Positions 28,776 through 39,267 of a DNA stretch of 45,328 bases are shown in pieces. This stretch comes from Nitrosomonas nitrosa (GTDB lineage: Bacteria; Pseudomonadota; Gammaproteobacteria; Burkholderiales; Nitrosomonadaceae), in contig NZ_QAOO01000023.1 of NCBI RefSeq assembly GCF_003051105.1, forward strand, positions 1 through 45,328, written 5' to 3'. Within the stretch, counting starts at the first letter, position 1. Every line of letters starts with the position of its first letter. The position numbers and the translations under genes were made by a program. Under the pieces are notes generated by a model that saw nothing but the letters and a program-made list of their open reading frames with translations, did not search any database and was not told the origin of the DNA.

Positions 28776-30091
28776 ATTCTGGAACCTCCCTAGACATCTC
28801 TAAGTGGAAACGCTATCGGGTTCTCTTGCTGGCAATTTTTTCATATCTTTCTGTCTTGATTGTATTGATCAGCGATCAGGCATTTGCCAGTCCACAGGTC
28901 ACCTCTACCCGCCTCTGGGCAGGACCGGAATACACGCGGCTGACCATCGAATCCAATTCGCCCATCAAATATAGCCTTAGTGAGAATGGCAGCGCGAAGA
29001 AAATCGTCATGGCACTTGAGGGCGTATCCCTGACGCCTGCGCTGGAAAGCTTGAAGAACAAGGTCGACGCGAAAGATCCCTTTATTCGTTCAGCACGCAT
29101 CGAGCGGTCCCAGTCACATAAGCTGCAACTGGTACTCGGTCTAAAAGTCAATGTCACCCCCAAGCTATTTACGCTAGAACCCATGGAGGGGTTCGGTCAT
29201 CGCCTCGTGCTGGACATCTATCCTTCCACTCAGTCTGGAAGCACGCCCAAAAAAGATGACCCGCTCATGGCACTGGTTTCAGAATTCGAAAGCAGGCGAG
29301 CAATGCAGCATCAACGAAAGCCCACGCCGTCTGGCACGATCCTGACCAACTTTGACCGTAAACCCAGTTCCTCAAGAAACTACATTATTGCGATCGATGC
29401 GGGGCACGGTGGAAAAGATCCGGGCGCCATTGGTCCCAAAGGAACGCGTGAAAAGGATGTCACCCTTGCCATTGCCAGAAAACTAAAAGCGAGAATCGAT
29501 AAAGAACCCAACATGAGAGCTGTTTTGATTCGCGATGGCGATTACTTCATACCCCTGACAAACCGGCGTACCAAAGCCCGCCAAGCCAACGCCGATCTGT
29601 TTATTTCGGTCCATGCCGACGCCGTGCCTAGACTCCAAGCACATGGCTCTTCTGTCTATGCCTTATCTGAAAATGGCGCCACTTCCACGACTGCGAGCTG
29701 GCTGGCTAAAAAAGAAAATGAATCTGATCTGATTGGCGGCGTCAAACTTGACGATAAAGATCATTACCTTCGGAAAACGTTGATCGATTTATCGTTAAAC
29801 GCCACGATTAACGATAGCATCAAGCTCGCGAGCAACGTGCTCTCATCTATTGGCAATATCAATCACTTACACAAAAGGAATGTAGAACAGGCGGGATTCG
29901 CCGTTCTCAAGTCACCCGACATCCCTTCCATTCTGGTGGAAACCGCCTTCATTAGCAATCCAAACGAAGAAGAAAAACTCAGAAGCCAGTCTTATCAAGA
30001 CAAAATGGCCGATGCCATTACTGTCGGCATCAAGCGCTATTTTGCTAACAACACCGTTCCCACCCGTACTGAACTCGCTCAAGTAGAATAA
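28757..30091 (+). CDS. amiC: N-acetylmuramoyl-L-alanine amidase with AMIN domain (AmiC type)
   Basis: A 444-residue protein from the ATG at 28757, which follows a GGAGACAGG site inside the end of tsaE; longer readings would translate tsaE out of frame. An N-terminal hydrophobic segment (about residues 22-40, ending in QAFAS) exports it. An AMIN domain (about 45-140) targets the septal or periplasmic wall, and the zinc amidase_3 domain starts at IAIDAGHGGKDPGA (about 213), with ISVHADA and VETAFISN further on. It cleaves the stem peptide from peptidoglycan in cell separation. The tsaE-amiC pairing is common in proteobacteria. Confidence 0.92.
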   Translation: MLTTLVNSGTSLDISKWKRYRVLLLAIFSYLSVLIVLISDQAFASPQVTSTRLWAGPEYTRLTIESNSPIKYSLSENGSAKKIVMALEGVSLTPALESLKNKVDAKDPFIRSARIERSQSHKLQLVLGLKVNVTPKLFTLEPMEGFGHRLVLDIYPSTQSGSTPKKDDPLMALVSEFESRRAMQHQRKPTPSGTILTNFDRKPSSSRNYIIAIDAGHGGKDPGAIGPKGTREKDVTLAIARKLKARIDKEPNMRAVLIRDGDYFIPLTNRRTKARQANADLFISVHADAVPRLQAHGSSVYALSENGATSTTASWLAKKENESDLIGGVKLDDKDHYLRKTLIDLSLNATINDSIKLASNVLSSIGNINHLHKRNVEQAGFAVLKSPDIPSILVETAFISNPNEEEKLRSQSYQDKMADAITVGIKRYFANNTVPTRTELAQVE

Positions 30092-30269
30092 GGTGCGCGA
30101 GACAGCGCTTAGCGTCGACTGTTTGGACAAGGAAACTGCGCTTACTTTACCGATCGGTATAGTAGAGAAATATTACTATGCGGAATTAGGCAGAGCCGTT
30201 TATATGCTTCTGCATCACTGAAGAGAAAAGTTAGATACCAATTAAAGTGCGTGCAAGCCATCTCCCCTG

Positions 30270-30425
30270 CTATTTCAGTTTTGTTTCCTTGTATTTGACA
30301 TGCTTTCGTACGACTGGGTCAAATTTCATGATCTCAAGCTTTTCAGGGTTAGCGCGTTTATTTTTTGTCGTCGTATAAAAGTGACCCGTTCCTGCTGAAG
30401 ATTCGAGTTTAATTTTTTCACGCAT
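30270..30425 (-). CDS. rpmG: Ribosomal protein bL33
   Basis: A 51-residue basic protein beginning [20 protein letters not shown] and containing the conserved [15 protein letters not shown] segment, typical of bL33 of the large ribosomal subunit. It has no cysteines, so it is the zinc-independent form. It lies 48 bp downstream of rpmB on the same strand, the usual pair. Confidence 0.95.
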   Translation of the reverse strand: MREKIKLESSAGTGHFYTTTKNKRANPEKLEIMKFDPVVRKHVKYKETKLK

Positions 30426-30473
30426 CGAGATATCTCCTCATTCTAATTTATTAAGCCTTGATGTTTTCCTAAG

Positions 30474-30710
30474 CTAGACAGCCACGCCACGTGCACGCAT
30501 CTTGGCAAGCACTGCATCGATTCCATTTTTATCGATCGTGCGCAATGCCGCATTGGTCAAACGCAATCTTATCCAGCGTTGCTCGCTTTCAACCCAGAAT
30601 CGGCGGTGTTGTAAATTGGGAAGAAAGCGCCGCTTCGTTTTATTGTTTGCGTGGGAAACATGGTGGCCCGTCATCGGCCTTTTACCAGTAACTTCACATA
30701 CTCGCGCCAT
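30474..30710 (-). CDS. rpmB: Ribosomal protein bL28
   Basis: A 78-residue basic protein of exact family length, with [29 protein letters not shown] at the N-terminus, the hallmark of bL28, and [12 protein letters not shown] near the C-terminus. It is a large-subunit protein. It heads the rpmB-rpmG operon, and radC ends upstream on the same strand, 63 bp before it. Confidence 0.96.
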   Translation of the reverse strand: MARVCEVTGKRPMTGHHVSHANNKTKRRFLPNLQHRRFWVESEQRWIRLRLTNAALRTIDKNGIDAVLAKMRARGVAV

Positions 30711-30773
30711 GTTAGCATACTCCTAAATGTTCAAAACGTTGCATTATATCCTGACTCGGGCTATTCCTTCAAT

Positions 30774-31448
30774 TCAAATCAGACCGCGTTCTGCAAATGA
30801 AAGCGTATCCCCCTCGCCGATGATGAAATGATCAAGTACTTTGATATCGACCAGTGCAAGTGCTTGTTTTAAAGATTGAGTCAGGATTTCGTCGGCCTTG
30901 CTAGGCTCAGCGATACCCGACGGATGGTTATGGGCAAAAATCATTGCCGCAGCATTGTGATGCAGCGCGCGCTTGACCACCTCGCGCGGATAAACGCTTG
31001 CTTGTGTCAACGTGCCGACAAACAGCTCCTCGGCGGCAATAATCCGGTTTCTCGCATCCAGAAAAATCCCAACAAAGACTTCGCGCTCTTTTCCCACGAG
31101 GTTCAAGTATAAATAGTTGCGAACCGATTGAGGCGAATCCATGACATCCCTGCTTTTCATCTCCTCTTTGAGTGCCCGCTGAGCCATTTCCAGGACGGCC
31201 TGCAGCTGTGTATACTTAGCCAAGCCCATACCGGGTAATTGACAAAAAGCGTGCTGATCAGCAAGAAATAATGCCGTTAAACTGCCAAAATGCTTCAACG
31301 ATTCTCGCGCAAGATCAACCGCACTTTTGCCGGCAATGCCTGTACGCAAAAATATTGCCAATAATTCAGCATCTGAAAGACTTTTAGCGCCTTGTTTTAG
31401 GAGCTTCTCGCGCGGACGTTCCAATTCAGGCCAATCGGGTATAGCCAT
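30774..31448 (-). CDS. radC: RadC family JAB/JAMM-domain protein
   Basis: A 224-residue protein. An N-terminal helix-hairpin-helix-like region ([30 protein letters not shown]) precedes a JAMM metalloprotease-like domain with the metal motif HNHPSG near residue 168 and the downstream KADEILTQ. RadC was named as a DNA-repair protein, but its biochemical role remains unclear. It is divergent from coaBC with about 135 bp between them, the common arrangement in proteobacteria. Confidence 0.92.
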   Translation of the reverse strand: MAIPDWPELERPREKLLKQGAKSLSDAELLAIFLRTGIAGKSAVDLARESLKHFGSLTALFLADQHAFCQLPGMGLAKYTQLQAVLEMAQRALKEEMKSRDVMDSPQSVRNYLYLNLVGKEREVFVGIFLDARNRIIAAEELFVGTLTQASVYPREVVKRALHHNAAAMIFAHNHPSGIAEPSKADEILTQSLKQALALVDIKVLDHFIIGEGDTLSFAERGLI

Positions 31449-31584
31449 CGTTTAATCAATCATGAAAAAAATAATAAGCAGATTAAACGGCTAATTTTTG
31501 CAACAATTCAGTAATTCGTTTATGTTCATTAGTATCTTCATTTTTTGCGCATGCTATCTTCTTCTCGACAGCTGAAACTGCGAC

Positions 31585-32790
31585 ATGACAAGTAATCATC
31601 CCCTGAATAAGAAACGTTTGTTACTGGGCATTACAGGCGGCATTGCAGCATATAAAGCGGCAGAGCTTGCTCGCTTGCTGATACAGGACAATATTGAAGT
31701 TCAAGCGGTAATGACTGAATCTGCTTGCCATTTCATTGGGCCGACCACATTACAAGCATTGACTGGCAAGCCTGTGTATACGCAACTGTGGGATGAAAGC
31801 GTCAGCAACAGCATGGCGCATATCGATTTATCACGGGCAACTGATGTGATCCTGGTGGCGCCCGCAAGCGCAGATTTTATAGCCAAAATTGCACATGGGT
31901 TGGCCGACGATCTGCTCTCAACCTTATGCCTTGCTCGTAATTGTCCTTTGATAGTCGCCCCCGCCATGAATAGGCAAATGCTGGAAAACCCTGCCACACA
32001 ACGCAATCTAGCCACCCTGCAGCAAGATGACGTGACGATTCTTGGCCCGGCTCATGGCACGCAAGCTTGCGGCGAAACTGGGCCTGGACGTATGCTGGAA
32101 GCGGATGAATTGTTTAAAGCCATACAGCATTTCTTCCAGCCTGGACGGTTACAGGATCAGCGCGTTCTGATCACGGCGGGCCCCACTTTTGAGGCAATCG
32201 ATGCGGTACGCGGCATCACCAATTTAAGTTCCGGAAAAATGGGATTCGCCATCGCTAAAGCAGCAAGTGAGGCAGGCGCTGAAGTAACATTGATCTCGGG
32301 GCCGGTTTGCTTAGCGCCTCCCCCGGTTAAAAAGCTAATCAGGATCACAAGCGCAACTGAAATGCTGGCCGCAGTAGAAAATGAAAGCAAACATTGCGAT
32401 ATTTTTATCAGTGTAGCCGCCGTAGCAGATTATCGCCCTGCCATCAGCCACACTCAAAAGCTCAAAAAGTCCGATGATCATTGGACGCTGGCACTCGTTC
32501 CTAATCCGGATATCCTGCAATACGTGGCCAATTTGCCTAATCCCCCTTTTTGCGTGGGTTTTGCTGCCGAAACGAACGATATCGATAAGCACGCAACGGC
32601 CAAACGCCGCAAGAAGAATCTTCCTTTACTCGTTGCCAATCTCGCTCAAGAAGCGATTGGTGCAGATGAGAATACGTTGATACTGTTCGATGATCATGGT
32701 AAACATACGCTCCCCAGAGCACCGAAAATTACGCAAGCGCGCCGTTTAATCGAGCACATTGCTTCACTGTATCAAGCCTATAGAACATAA
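31585..32790 (+). CDS. coaBC: Bifunctional phosphopantothenoylcysteine decarboxylase / phosphopantothenate-cysteine ligase
   Basis: A 401-residue fused enzyme of coenzyme A synthesis. The N-terminal flavoprotein decarboxylase half (about 1-180) shows [22 protein letters not shown] and the substrate-clamping [10 protein letters not shown]. The C-terminal ligase half shows [25 protein letters not shown] and a VAAVADYRP segment. It acts in the cytosol. It is followed 13 bp later by dut, as in many proteobacteria. Confidence 0.95.
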   Translation: MTSNHPLNKKRLLLGITGGIAAYKAAELARLLIQDNIEVQAVMTESACHFIGPTTLQALTGKPVYTQLWDESVSNSMAHIDLSRATDVILVAPASADFIAKIAHGLADDLLSTLCLARNCPLIVAPAMNRQMLENPATQRNLATLQQDDVTILGPAHGTQACGETGPGRMLEADELFKAIQHFFQPGRLQDQRVLITAGPTFEAIDAVRGITNLSSGKMGFAIAKAASEAGAEVTLISGPVCLAPPPVKKLIRITSATEMLAAVENESKHCDIFISVAAVADYRPAISHTQKLKKSDDHWTLALVPNPDILQYVANLPNPPFCVGFAAETNDIDKHATAKRRKKNLPLLVANLAQEAIGADENTLILFDDHGKHTLPRAPKITQARRLIEHIASLYQAYRT

Positions 32791-32803
32791 ATTGATAAAG
32801 TCC

Positions 32804-33253
32804 ATGATCAAAATCGATATCAAAATACTCGACTCGCGTTTAAAAAATCAATTACCCGCCTATGCCACCCCCGGATCAGCAGGCCTCGATCTGCGTGCCT
32901 GCACGGAACACCCTATACAAGTCCAGCCCGGCGAAACCCAATTAATTCCAACGGGGATCGCGATTCACTTGAACGACCCCGGATTAGCTGCCATGGTATT
33001 GCCCCGTTCTGGCTTGGGACACAAACATGGCATTGTCTTAGGCAATCTGGTAGGGCTGATCGACTCGGATTATCAAGGGCAAATACTGGTTTCCTGCTGG
33101 AATCGTGGACAAGCGAACTTCCTACTCAATCCGCTAGAACGGATTGCGCAATTGGTGATTGTTCCAGTCGTACAAGCCCAATTCAATATCGTGGAAGATT
33201 TCGCTCCAAGCGATCGCGGGGAAGGTGGTTTCGGAAGTACAGGCCAATGCTGA
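32804..33253 (+). CDS. dut: Deoxyuridine 5'-triphosphate nucleotidohydrolase (dUTPase)
   Basis: A 149-residue trimeric dUTPase that hydrolyses dUTP to dUMP. The conserved motifs are in order: STAGLDLRA-like [29 protein letters not shown], and the C-terminal lid [10 protein letters not shown]. The ATG at 32804 gives the normal length; an in-frame ATG at 32759 would overlap coaBC and add 15 non-conserved residues. Its end overlaps the next gene by 7 bases. Confidence 0.95.
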   Translation: MIKIDIKILDSRLKNQLPAYATPGSAGLDLRACTEHPIQVQPGETQLIPTGIAIHLNDPGLAAMVLPRSGLGHKHGIVLGNLVGLIDSDYQGQILVSCWNRGQANFLLNPLERIAQLVIVPVVQAQFNIVEDFAPSDRGEGGFGSTGQC

Positions 33254-33696
33254 GGTCGCTATCGATCGTGATCTTCGTCTTGCTACTGCCAGCCCAGGCA
33301 TGCGCGGATACCCCAGCACCCCCCCCCGTCATAACGCTAAGAATTCTCGATCATACGCTTACCGCAGAAATCGCCCATACCCCAGCTGCTCGTGAAAAAG
33401 GTTTAATGCATCGCTCAGCACTCGAGCAGAACAGGGGCATGCTGTTCATATTCCCCACAGTGGATATTTACGGCATGTGGATGCTCAATACAGGGATCCC
33501 GCTCAGTGTGGCTTTTCTGGATGAACAAGGCATCATTCTCAATATCGCCAATATGGCACCCTTTTCGACTCTTCCCCACTATTCAGCCAAACCAGCAAAA
33601 TATGCGCTTGAAATGAATCTTGGCTGGTTTGCAGAGAAAGGAATCACAGTGGGTCACCAGGCACATGGACTGGATCAGGCCCCGGTAGCTGAATAA
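33247..33696 (+). CDS. Exported DUF192 family protein
   Basis: A 149-residue protein with a signal peptide (hydrophobic residues 4-17, likely cleavage after ACA at about 20). The mature part has [22 protein letters not shown] and the [22 protein letters not shown] segment that defines DUF192. The function of the family is unknown. Translation is coupled to dut by a 7-base overlap, making it the last gene of coaBC-dut-DUF192. Confidence 0.9.
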   Translation: MLRSLSIVIFVLLLPAQACADTPAPPPVITLRILDHTLTAEIAHTPAAREKGLMHRSALEQNRGMLFIFPTVDIYGMWMLNTGIPLSVAFLDEQGIILNIANMAPFSTLPHYSAKPAKYALEMNLGWFAEKGITVGHQAHGLDQAPVAE

Positions 33697-33760
33697 GATT
33701 GCGCCTGGCGGCTGCCGCATGCGCCCTCCACTTGGCTGTACTGAAGCGCCAAAAAAGACA

Positions 33761-33801
33761 GATGCCCATGCCTATTGACAGCCATCAGGCTGATGGGCAT
33801 C
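33761..33801. terminator. Hairpin between the convergent DUF192 and ffh genes
   Basis: GATGCCCAT (33761-33769) pairs with ATGGGCATC (33793-33801), with GCCT/AGGC continuing the stem after a small bulge. It lies between two convergent stops, a natural place for a bidirectional terminator, but there is no T tract. Confidence 0.4.
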
Positions 33802-33831
33802 CACGGCAGTCTCACGCTGATAAAACCCGCT

Positions 33832-35184
33832 CTAACGCATTTGTGGCAGCATCCCTTTTACAGCGCGCATCATCTTGGCCAATCCGCCTCCTTTATTCAC
33901 CATCTTCATCATCTTACGCGCTTGCTCGAATTGCGCGAGCAGACGATTCACTTCCTGGACAGAAACACCTGAACCTGCAGCAATCCGGCGCTTACGTGAC
34001 GCTTTGATAATTTCCGGTTTGGTACGCTCCTGTTGCGTCATTGCGTTGATTATGCCCTCGGTACGGCTGATGACTTTGTCGTCCACCTTCATATTCTGGG
34101 CAGCTTGCGTCAACTGGTGGGGAAGCTTTTCCAGCATCGCGCTCATCCCACCCATTTTTTTCATTTGCTGAAATTGCATTTTGAAATCATCAAGGTCAAA
34201 ACCCTTGCCTGATTTCATTTTTTTCATGAGTTGCTCGGCTTCTTTTTGATCAGCGCTGCGCTGTGCTTCTTCGATCAGTCCCAGCACATCCCCCATGCCC
34301 AAGATTCGAGAAGCCATACGATCGGGATAAAAGGGCTCAAGACCTGTCAATTTCTCAGCAACCCCCGCAAACTTGATCGGCTTGCCTGTCACATGCCTGA
34401 CTGATAAAGCGGCCCCGCCGCGTGCATCGCCATCGAGTTTGGTCAGAATGACGCCTGTCAGGGGCAGGGCATCGGCAAAGGCTTTCGCAGTATTTACAGC
34501 GTCTTGTCCCTGCATCGCATCGACCACGAAAAGTGTTTCGATCGGTTTAAGCAAGGATTCGAGTTCGCTGATTTCTTTCATCATGACTTCATCAATACCC
34601 AAACGGCCAGCAGTATCGACAATCATGACGTCATGATGATGCTTGCGGGAATAATCTAATGCGGCAGCACTGATTTCCGCTGGCCGCTGGCCGGCTTGTA
34701 CTGGGAAAAAATCAGCGCCTACTTGACCCGCCAGTAGTTTTAATTGTTCGATAGCGGCAGGACGGTAAATATCACAAGAAACCAGCAGCACCTTTTTTTT
34801 CTTGTTGTCTATAAGCCATTTCGCCAACTTTCCGCTGCTTGTCGTCTTTCCTGCACCTTGCAAGCCGGCCATAAGAATAATGGCGGGAGGCGCTGTGCTG
34901 AGGTTGATCTCCGCTCTCTCGCCACCCATAATGGCAATGAGTTCTTCATGCACAACGCCAACCAACGCTTGGCCAGGAGAAAGGCTATTCATCACCTCCC
35001 GACCAATTGCCTTTTGTTTGACGCGCTCGATAAATTCCTTGATGACAGGCAAGGCAACATCCGCTTCGAGCAGCGCCATGCGTACCTCACGCAATGCCTC
35101 TTGCATGTTGCTTTCAGTCAATCTTGCTTCCCCACGGAGGGTTTTAATGACACCTGAAAGTCGTTGAGTCAGATTATCAAACAT
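33832..35184 (-). CDS. ffh: Signal recognition particle protein Ffh
   Basis: A 450-residue GTPase that binds signal sequences of membrane proteins on the ribosome together with 4.5S RNA. The N domain is followed by the G domain with GLQGAGKT (107-114), DTAGRL and TKLDGDARGG. The methionine-rich M domain (about 300-450) has MKKMGGMSAMLEKLP and ends in GMLPQMR. Length is normal. It is divergent from the CcsA-like gene, a common neighbour in betaproteobacteria. Confidence 0.96.
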   Translation of the reverse strand: MFDNLTQRLSGVIKTLRGEARLTESNMQEALREVRMALLEADVALPVIKEFIERVKQKAIGREVMNSLSPGQALVGVVHEELIAIMGGERAEINLSTAPPAIILMAGLQGAGKTTSSGKLAKWLIDNKKKKVLLVSCDIYRPAAIEQLKLLAGQVGADFFPVQAGQRPAEISAAALDYSRKHHHDVMIVDTAGRLGIDEVMMKEISELESLLKPIETLFVVDAMQGQDAVNTAKAFADALPLTGVILTKLDGDARGGAALSVRHVTGKPIKFAGVAEKLTGLEPFYPDRMASRILGMGDVLGLIEEAQRSADQKEAEQLMKKMKSGKGFDLDDFKMQFQQMKKMGGMSAMLEKLPHQLTQAAQNMKVDDKVISRTEGIINAMTQQERTKPEIIKASRKRRIAAGSGVSVQEVNRLLAQFEQARKMMKMVNKGGGLAKMMRAVKGMLPQMR

Positions 35185-35322
35185 TCTTATTCCTCAAAAA
35201 TTTAAGACCAATCTCGTTTAGCAGCTTTAAATTATAATTTCCTGAATTCTATTAATAGCACTTTGAATTTACACAAGCGCAATGTAGACTGAACAAATCA
35301 GCTTATTGGACCTGTTACATTA

Positions 35323-36168
35323 ATGCTCAGCATTCTAGTTTATATTCTCGCTTTTTTACTTTATGTATTAGTTGGATGGCATTTTTGGCGCACACGCTGG
35401 AAAAACCAGCCCATCTCTCACATGAGTGGCATGAACGCAACGATGATTGCCAAATGGGAACATCTTGCCATGCTTGCGCCCCTTATCCTCCATAGCTACA
35501 TACTTTACCAATCGATATTCATCGATGCGGGACTCAGTTTTGGTGTAGGCAACGCCATTTCGTCCATCGTATGGCTTACCGCACTGATTTACTGGTTCTC
35601 TGGCTTTTTCTCACAATTGAAAGAGTTACAGAATTTAATTGCACCCATTGCTATTGTAGCAGCCATTGCCGTGTTACTGCCTTTAATGCTGCCCTCGCTG
35701 CGCCCTCTCGAAAATACCGAATTACCCGCATTCAAGGCACACTTACTCGTTGCCTTGCTTGCCTATAGCTTATTGACAATCGCCGCGTTACATGCAATTT
35801 TGATGACGATTGTAGAATATCGGCTGCATCATCCCACTCTGTCACCCGTGCTCATGAATCTGCCCCCGCTTCTTGTCATGGAGAAAATCCTGTTTCGCAT
35901 TATTTGGTCAGGCTTTATGTTGCTGACCTTGACGCTCCTGAGCGGCATCATTTTCTCACAAGAGCTTTTTGGGCAGTCAGTCACCTTCTCACATAAGACA
36001 CTGTTTGGTTTTATATCCTGGGGCGTATTCGCGGCATTGCTCATTGGCAGACAGTTTTACGGCTGGAGAGGACGCACTGCGATTCGATGGACATTAACCG
36101 GTTTCACCATTTTATTACTTGCCTACATCGGAAGTAAATTTGTACTTGAAATAATATTGGATCGTTAA
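35323..36168 (+). CDS. CcsA/YpjD-like cytochrome c assembly-family membrane protein
   Basis: A 281-residue protein with about eight hydrophobic segments. The C-terminal part, with SHKTLFGFISWGVFAALLIGR followed by GWRGRTAIRWTLTGF, is characteristic of the HemX/YpjD branch of the cytochrome c assembly (CcsA/CcmC) family. The classical haem-handling WG.YW.WD motif is not obvious, so the role in cytochrome assembly is uncertain; some members are merely inner-membrane proteins of unknown job. It stands alone, divergent from ffh. Confidence 0.75.
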   Translation: MLSILVYILAFLLYVLVGWHFWRTRWKNQPISHMSGMNATMIAKWEHLAMLAPLILHSYILYQSIFIDAGLSFGVGNAISSIVWLTALIYWFSGFFSQLKELQNLIAPIAIVAAIAVLLPLMLPSLRPLENTELPAFKAHLLVALLAYSLLTIAALHAILMTIVEYRLHHPTLSPVLMNLPPLLVMEKILFRIIWSGFMLLTLTLLSGIIFSQELFGQSVTFSHKTLFGFISWGVFAALLIGRQFYGWRGRTAIRWTLTGFTILLLAYIGSKFVLEIILDR

Positions 36169-36421
36169 TATAAATTCGATTCGATCATGCTAAATTAGCC
36201 GATAAAAACCCCTTAATTCTAAGTTTGGATCTTTTCAAACCTTCGTAACATACTCGGTACTTTTAGCAATGAAAGATGATGCGCTATGCCCCCTCTCCCG
36301 GGGTCGGTTATTTTAGGAACTAAACCACGCGCAATCGATCATCATATCTAGTAAAACAAACTTAAATCAGAACTTAGATAAGATGTGTAGTTTCCACCCA
36401 TTTCAGAGTAAAAAAAACACT

Positions 36422-37213
36422 ATGCTCCGCTGGCTGGCCATACTGGCAGTTGGCCTCAGTATGGCTGGATGCGCACATCTGAAACAGCAATCAGAATCAC
36501 AAGAACAACCTGAGACAATAGCTTTAATCCCCGATGAACCGACAACCAACATACCCATCCCTGAAAAATTGCCGTGTGTTAAGCAGCATCAAGCAGAAAT
36601 TTCACATCTAAGAAAACTGTTAGCTGAAAAAGATAAGCTGATCCAGATGTATGAGACGCGCCAACAAGATTTGACGCAAGTTTTAAGTGAAACTGCCACC
36701 GAAGTGAGTCGAACCCAAACAAAACTTCATCGACTGGCGACGCAACCGGGCGCCGCATCGAAAATAGCCGAGGTAGAAGTCGCGCTTGCAAGTTTAAAAC
36801 AAGGCGAATCTGCTGAATCGGATCGGCAATTAATCAAGGAAGCGCAACGCTTATTGAGTATGGCAACAGCCGCTTTTGAGCGCAATAATTACGCCAACGC
36901 AATGAATCATGCCGCGCAATCACAAGCACTCATCGAGATGATTGCAAACCCCAACCGTAAGTTACCCGATTCGCAGCAAGCGGTAGTCAGTCTGCGCAGC
37001 CTGGTGCTGCTCCGCACCACAGATGATAGCCAACTGTATAGGGAGCCTAGCGATAAAGCTGCCGTGCTTAGTATGCTCAATAAGCATACAGCATTATCGG
37101 CCAACGCTTATCAAGGTAACTGGCTACGCGTACAAACAAACGATGGGCAATTGGGCTGGATTCCGAACAAGCAGATAGAAGTACGCACCGAACCTCAAAA
37201 CTTACGTCATTGA
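36422..37213 (+). CDS. SH3-domain lipoprotein
   Basis: A 263-residue protein with a lipoprotein signal: MLRWLAILAVG then LSMAGC with the lipidated Cys at 17. An in-frame ATG at 36383 would add 13 polar residues before the signal, so I prefer 36422, although no clear ribosome-binding site supports either. A coiled-coil-prone stretch (about 50-110) follows, then a helical part, then a bacterial SH3 domain at about 200-258 (LYREPSDKAAVL...NWLRVQTNDGQLGWIPNKQI). It probably sits in the periplasm anchored to a membrane and contacts the cell wall. It converges on hoxH with 17 bases between stops. Confidence 0.75.
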   Translation: MLRWLAILAVGLSMAGCAHLKQQSESQEQPETIALIPDEPTTNIPIPEKLPCVKQHQAEISHLRKLLAEKDKLIQMYETRQQDLTQVLSETATEVSRTQTKLHRLATQPGAASKIAEVEVALASLKQGESAESDRQLIKEAQRLLSMATAAFERNNYANAMNHAAQSQALIEMIANPNRKLPDSQQAVVSLRSLVLLRTTDDSQLYREPSDKAAVLSMLNKHTALSANAYQGNWLRVQTNDGQLGWIPNKQIEVRTEPQNLRH

Positions 37214-37230
37214 ACAGGCTTCAAGCTTGT

Positions 37231-38709
37231 TTACCGAAACCGGCTTTGACCAGAACGAAAGCGGTCGATCTGCACGCCCTTACTATCGATCAATTCGATT
37301 TGTAACGGCATTTTACCCAGCGCATGGGTTGCACAAGAAAGACAAGGATCATAGGCACGTATGGCTACTTCGAGATGGTTAAGCAGCGCCTCGGTAATTT
37401 CCTGTCCTTCAAGGTAGTCATTTGCAACGGTCCGAACAGATTCGTTCATTGCCTGATTATTGCTTGTCGTCGAAACAATAAGGTTTGCCTGGGTAACCAA
37501 CCCTTCCTCATTCACCCGATAGTGATGAAAAAGCGTGCCGCGTGGCGCTTCAATCACGCCGATTCCCTCTTCTTTTTTCTGCCCCTTGGAAACGATCAAA
37601 TCAGTCCCAATGACGTCCGCGTCCAGCAGTAATGCATGTATCGATTCAGCGCAATGCAGCAACTCGATCATCCGAGCCCAATGATACGCAAGTGTGTCGT
37701 GCACAAAATCCCCTTGGGCGTAATCCCTGAAGCGTTTGCGTGCCGCTTCAGCAAGCGGTGTAGCAATCGCGTCACAGCTATTGATTCTCGCCAATGGCCC
37801 CACACGGTACCAACCCTCGACTGAGCCAAGCTCAGTCAGAAACGGAAATTTCAGATAACTCCAGGAACGCACTTCTTCATGAATGATTTGATGGTAGTGT
37901 CGATAGTCGAACTGATCAAAAATCTTACTGCCTGCCGCTAAGCTCGCCCGTAGCCCCCCATGATAGAATTCGAGCTCACCCCTTGAGCCAACCATGCTCA
38001 GGAAAGGGGTATAAAGCGTAGCAAAATCGCGATGTGTTGGATTAGCGACATGGATCTCTTCATTGAGCGCGACCGCGTCCTGACTCCAAGCCAGGATTGC
38101 GTCGATATCGGCAAGCAAGCTATCGCGTTCATTGAGGGTGAGCGGTTTATTCATTCCACCCGGCACCGTTGCCGCACCATGAACACGTTTGCCTGTAATA
38201 GCCTGAATAATTTGCTGACCAAATTTACGTAGTTTGACGCCCTTCAATCCGATTTCAGGATACTTTTCCAGTATACCAACGATATTCCGTTGCGAGGGGT
38301 CGCCACCAAAACCAAACAGCAGATCAGGGGATGACAGATGAAAAAAATGCAGTGCGTGTGACTGAAGAATTTGACCAAAATGCAGCAGGCGGCGCAACTT
38401 GGTGGCAGCCGGCGTAAGCTGATCGACCCCCACCAATTGATCGACCGCTTTGGCTGCCGCCAATTGATGACTGATTGGGCAAATGCCACATAAACGCTGA
38501 ACGATAAAAGGAACTTCCCAATAGGGCCGACCTTGGATAAATTTCTCGAAGCCACGGAATTCAACGATATGAAAACGCGCCTCCTGGATATGATTATCCT
38601 GATCGAGCAACAAAGTGATCTTGCCATGCCCTTCCACACGCGTCACAGGATCGATAGCAATCCGCCTACTCTTCCCAGAAAACTGTTTATTATGCTCCGC
38701 TGTTGACAT
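37231..38709 (-). CDS. hoxH: [NiFe] hydrogenase large subunit, HoxH type
   Basis: A 492-residue protein. The nickel ligands are complete: RLCGICPISH (C74, C77, H81) and DPCLSCATH (C456, C459, H462). The early DPVTRVEGHGK and FRGFEKFIQGRP fit the cytoplasmic NAD(P)-linked group 3 enzymes. A 30-residue tail follows H462, as expected for the part removed by a maturation protease. No hoxY, hoxU, hoxF or maturation gene is next to it: upstream is a non-coding AT-rich stretch and downstream an unrelated convergent gene. The small subunit would have to be elsewhere. Confidence 0.88.
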   Translation of the reverse strand: MSTAEHNKQFSGKSRRIAIDPVTRVEGHGKITLLLDQDNHIQEARFHIVEFRGFEKFIQGRPYWEVPFIVQRLCGICPISHQLAAAKAVDQLVGVDQLTPAATKLRRLLHFGQILQSHALHFFHLSSPDLLFGFGGDPSQRNIVGILEKYPEIGLKGVKLRKFGQQIIQAITGKRVHGAATVPGGMNKPLTLNERDSLLADIDAILAWSQDAVALNEEIHVANPTHRDFATLYTPFLSMVGSRGELEFYHGGLRASLAAGSKIFDQFDYRHYHQIIHEEVRSWSYLKFPFLTELGSVEGWYRVGPLARINSCDAIATPLAEAARKRFRDYAQGDFVHDTLAYHWARMIELLHCAESIHALLLDADVIGTDLIVSKGQKKEEGIGVIEAPRGTLFHHYRVNEEGLVTQANLIVSTTSNNQAMNESVRTVANDYLEGQEITEALLNHLEVAIRAYDPCLSCATHALGKMPLQIELIDSKGVQIDRFRSGQSRFR

Positions 38710-39127
38710 TGCAATACTTCGGAAAGTGTTGAACGCTCAGTATTCCACAGATTTGGAAGAATATCTCTATTTTTAGCGTAATAATCGGTTTTTGACTACA
38801 AGGCGTTTGGAAGAAATATACTAATGCAATCGGAATATTATATTTTTATGTTTTATATAATCAATTACTTATATTTGTTTCTTGAAAGATTTCATTTCCC
38901 TTATTCCGCGATTGGATTTCCAAGAAATTAAGATTGCCCCTCCGCACCCTAAGCAAGATCCCTATCTTTCATTATAAATTGTCTTTAAATTGAGACAAAC
39001 AAATAACTTTAGAATCAATAAATTACAAATAAACAAAAAAATACAGCTGAATATCAGCGACAAAAACCACTCAACTCTCTAGTCACACATCATCACAACC
39101 TGTTGATTATATGAATAGACTATATAT
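38710..39127. other. AT-rich intergenic region between hoxH and the FeeM-like gene
   Basis: No open frame of interest on either strand, and no trace of a hydrogenase small subunit. AATACT (about 38713) and AGTATT (about 38741) form a small inverted repeat upstream of the hoxH start, of unknown meaning. The right end runs into the sigma-54 promoter at 39128. Confidence 0.5.
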
Positions 39128-39143
39128 TGGCACAAATATTGCT
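39128..39143 (+). promoter_or_regulatory. Sigma-54 (RpoN) promoter of the FeeM-like gene
   Basis: TGGCAC, five bases, then TTGCT: an exact match to the -24/-12 consensus TGGCAC-N5-TTGCW, with GG at 39129-39130 and GC at 39141-39142 spaced by 10. Transcription would start near 39153, giving a leader of about 115 bases. It needs an enhancer-binding activator; in PEP-CTERM systems this is typically the PrsK/PrsR pair, which is not in the window. Confidence 0.8.
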
Positions 39144-39267
39144 TTATTTAAGACAAATGATCCTGACAGGAATATCTCTGTTTCTTTCTTAAAACAACCA
39201 GCAAGGACACAAGACAATTTCGTAATTACGGCAAAATCGTAGACTTACTTTTATTTGAGGCAAATCA

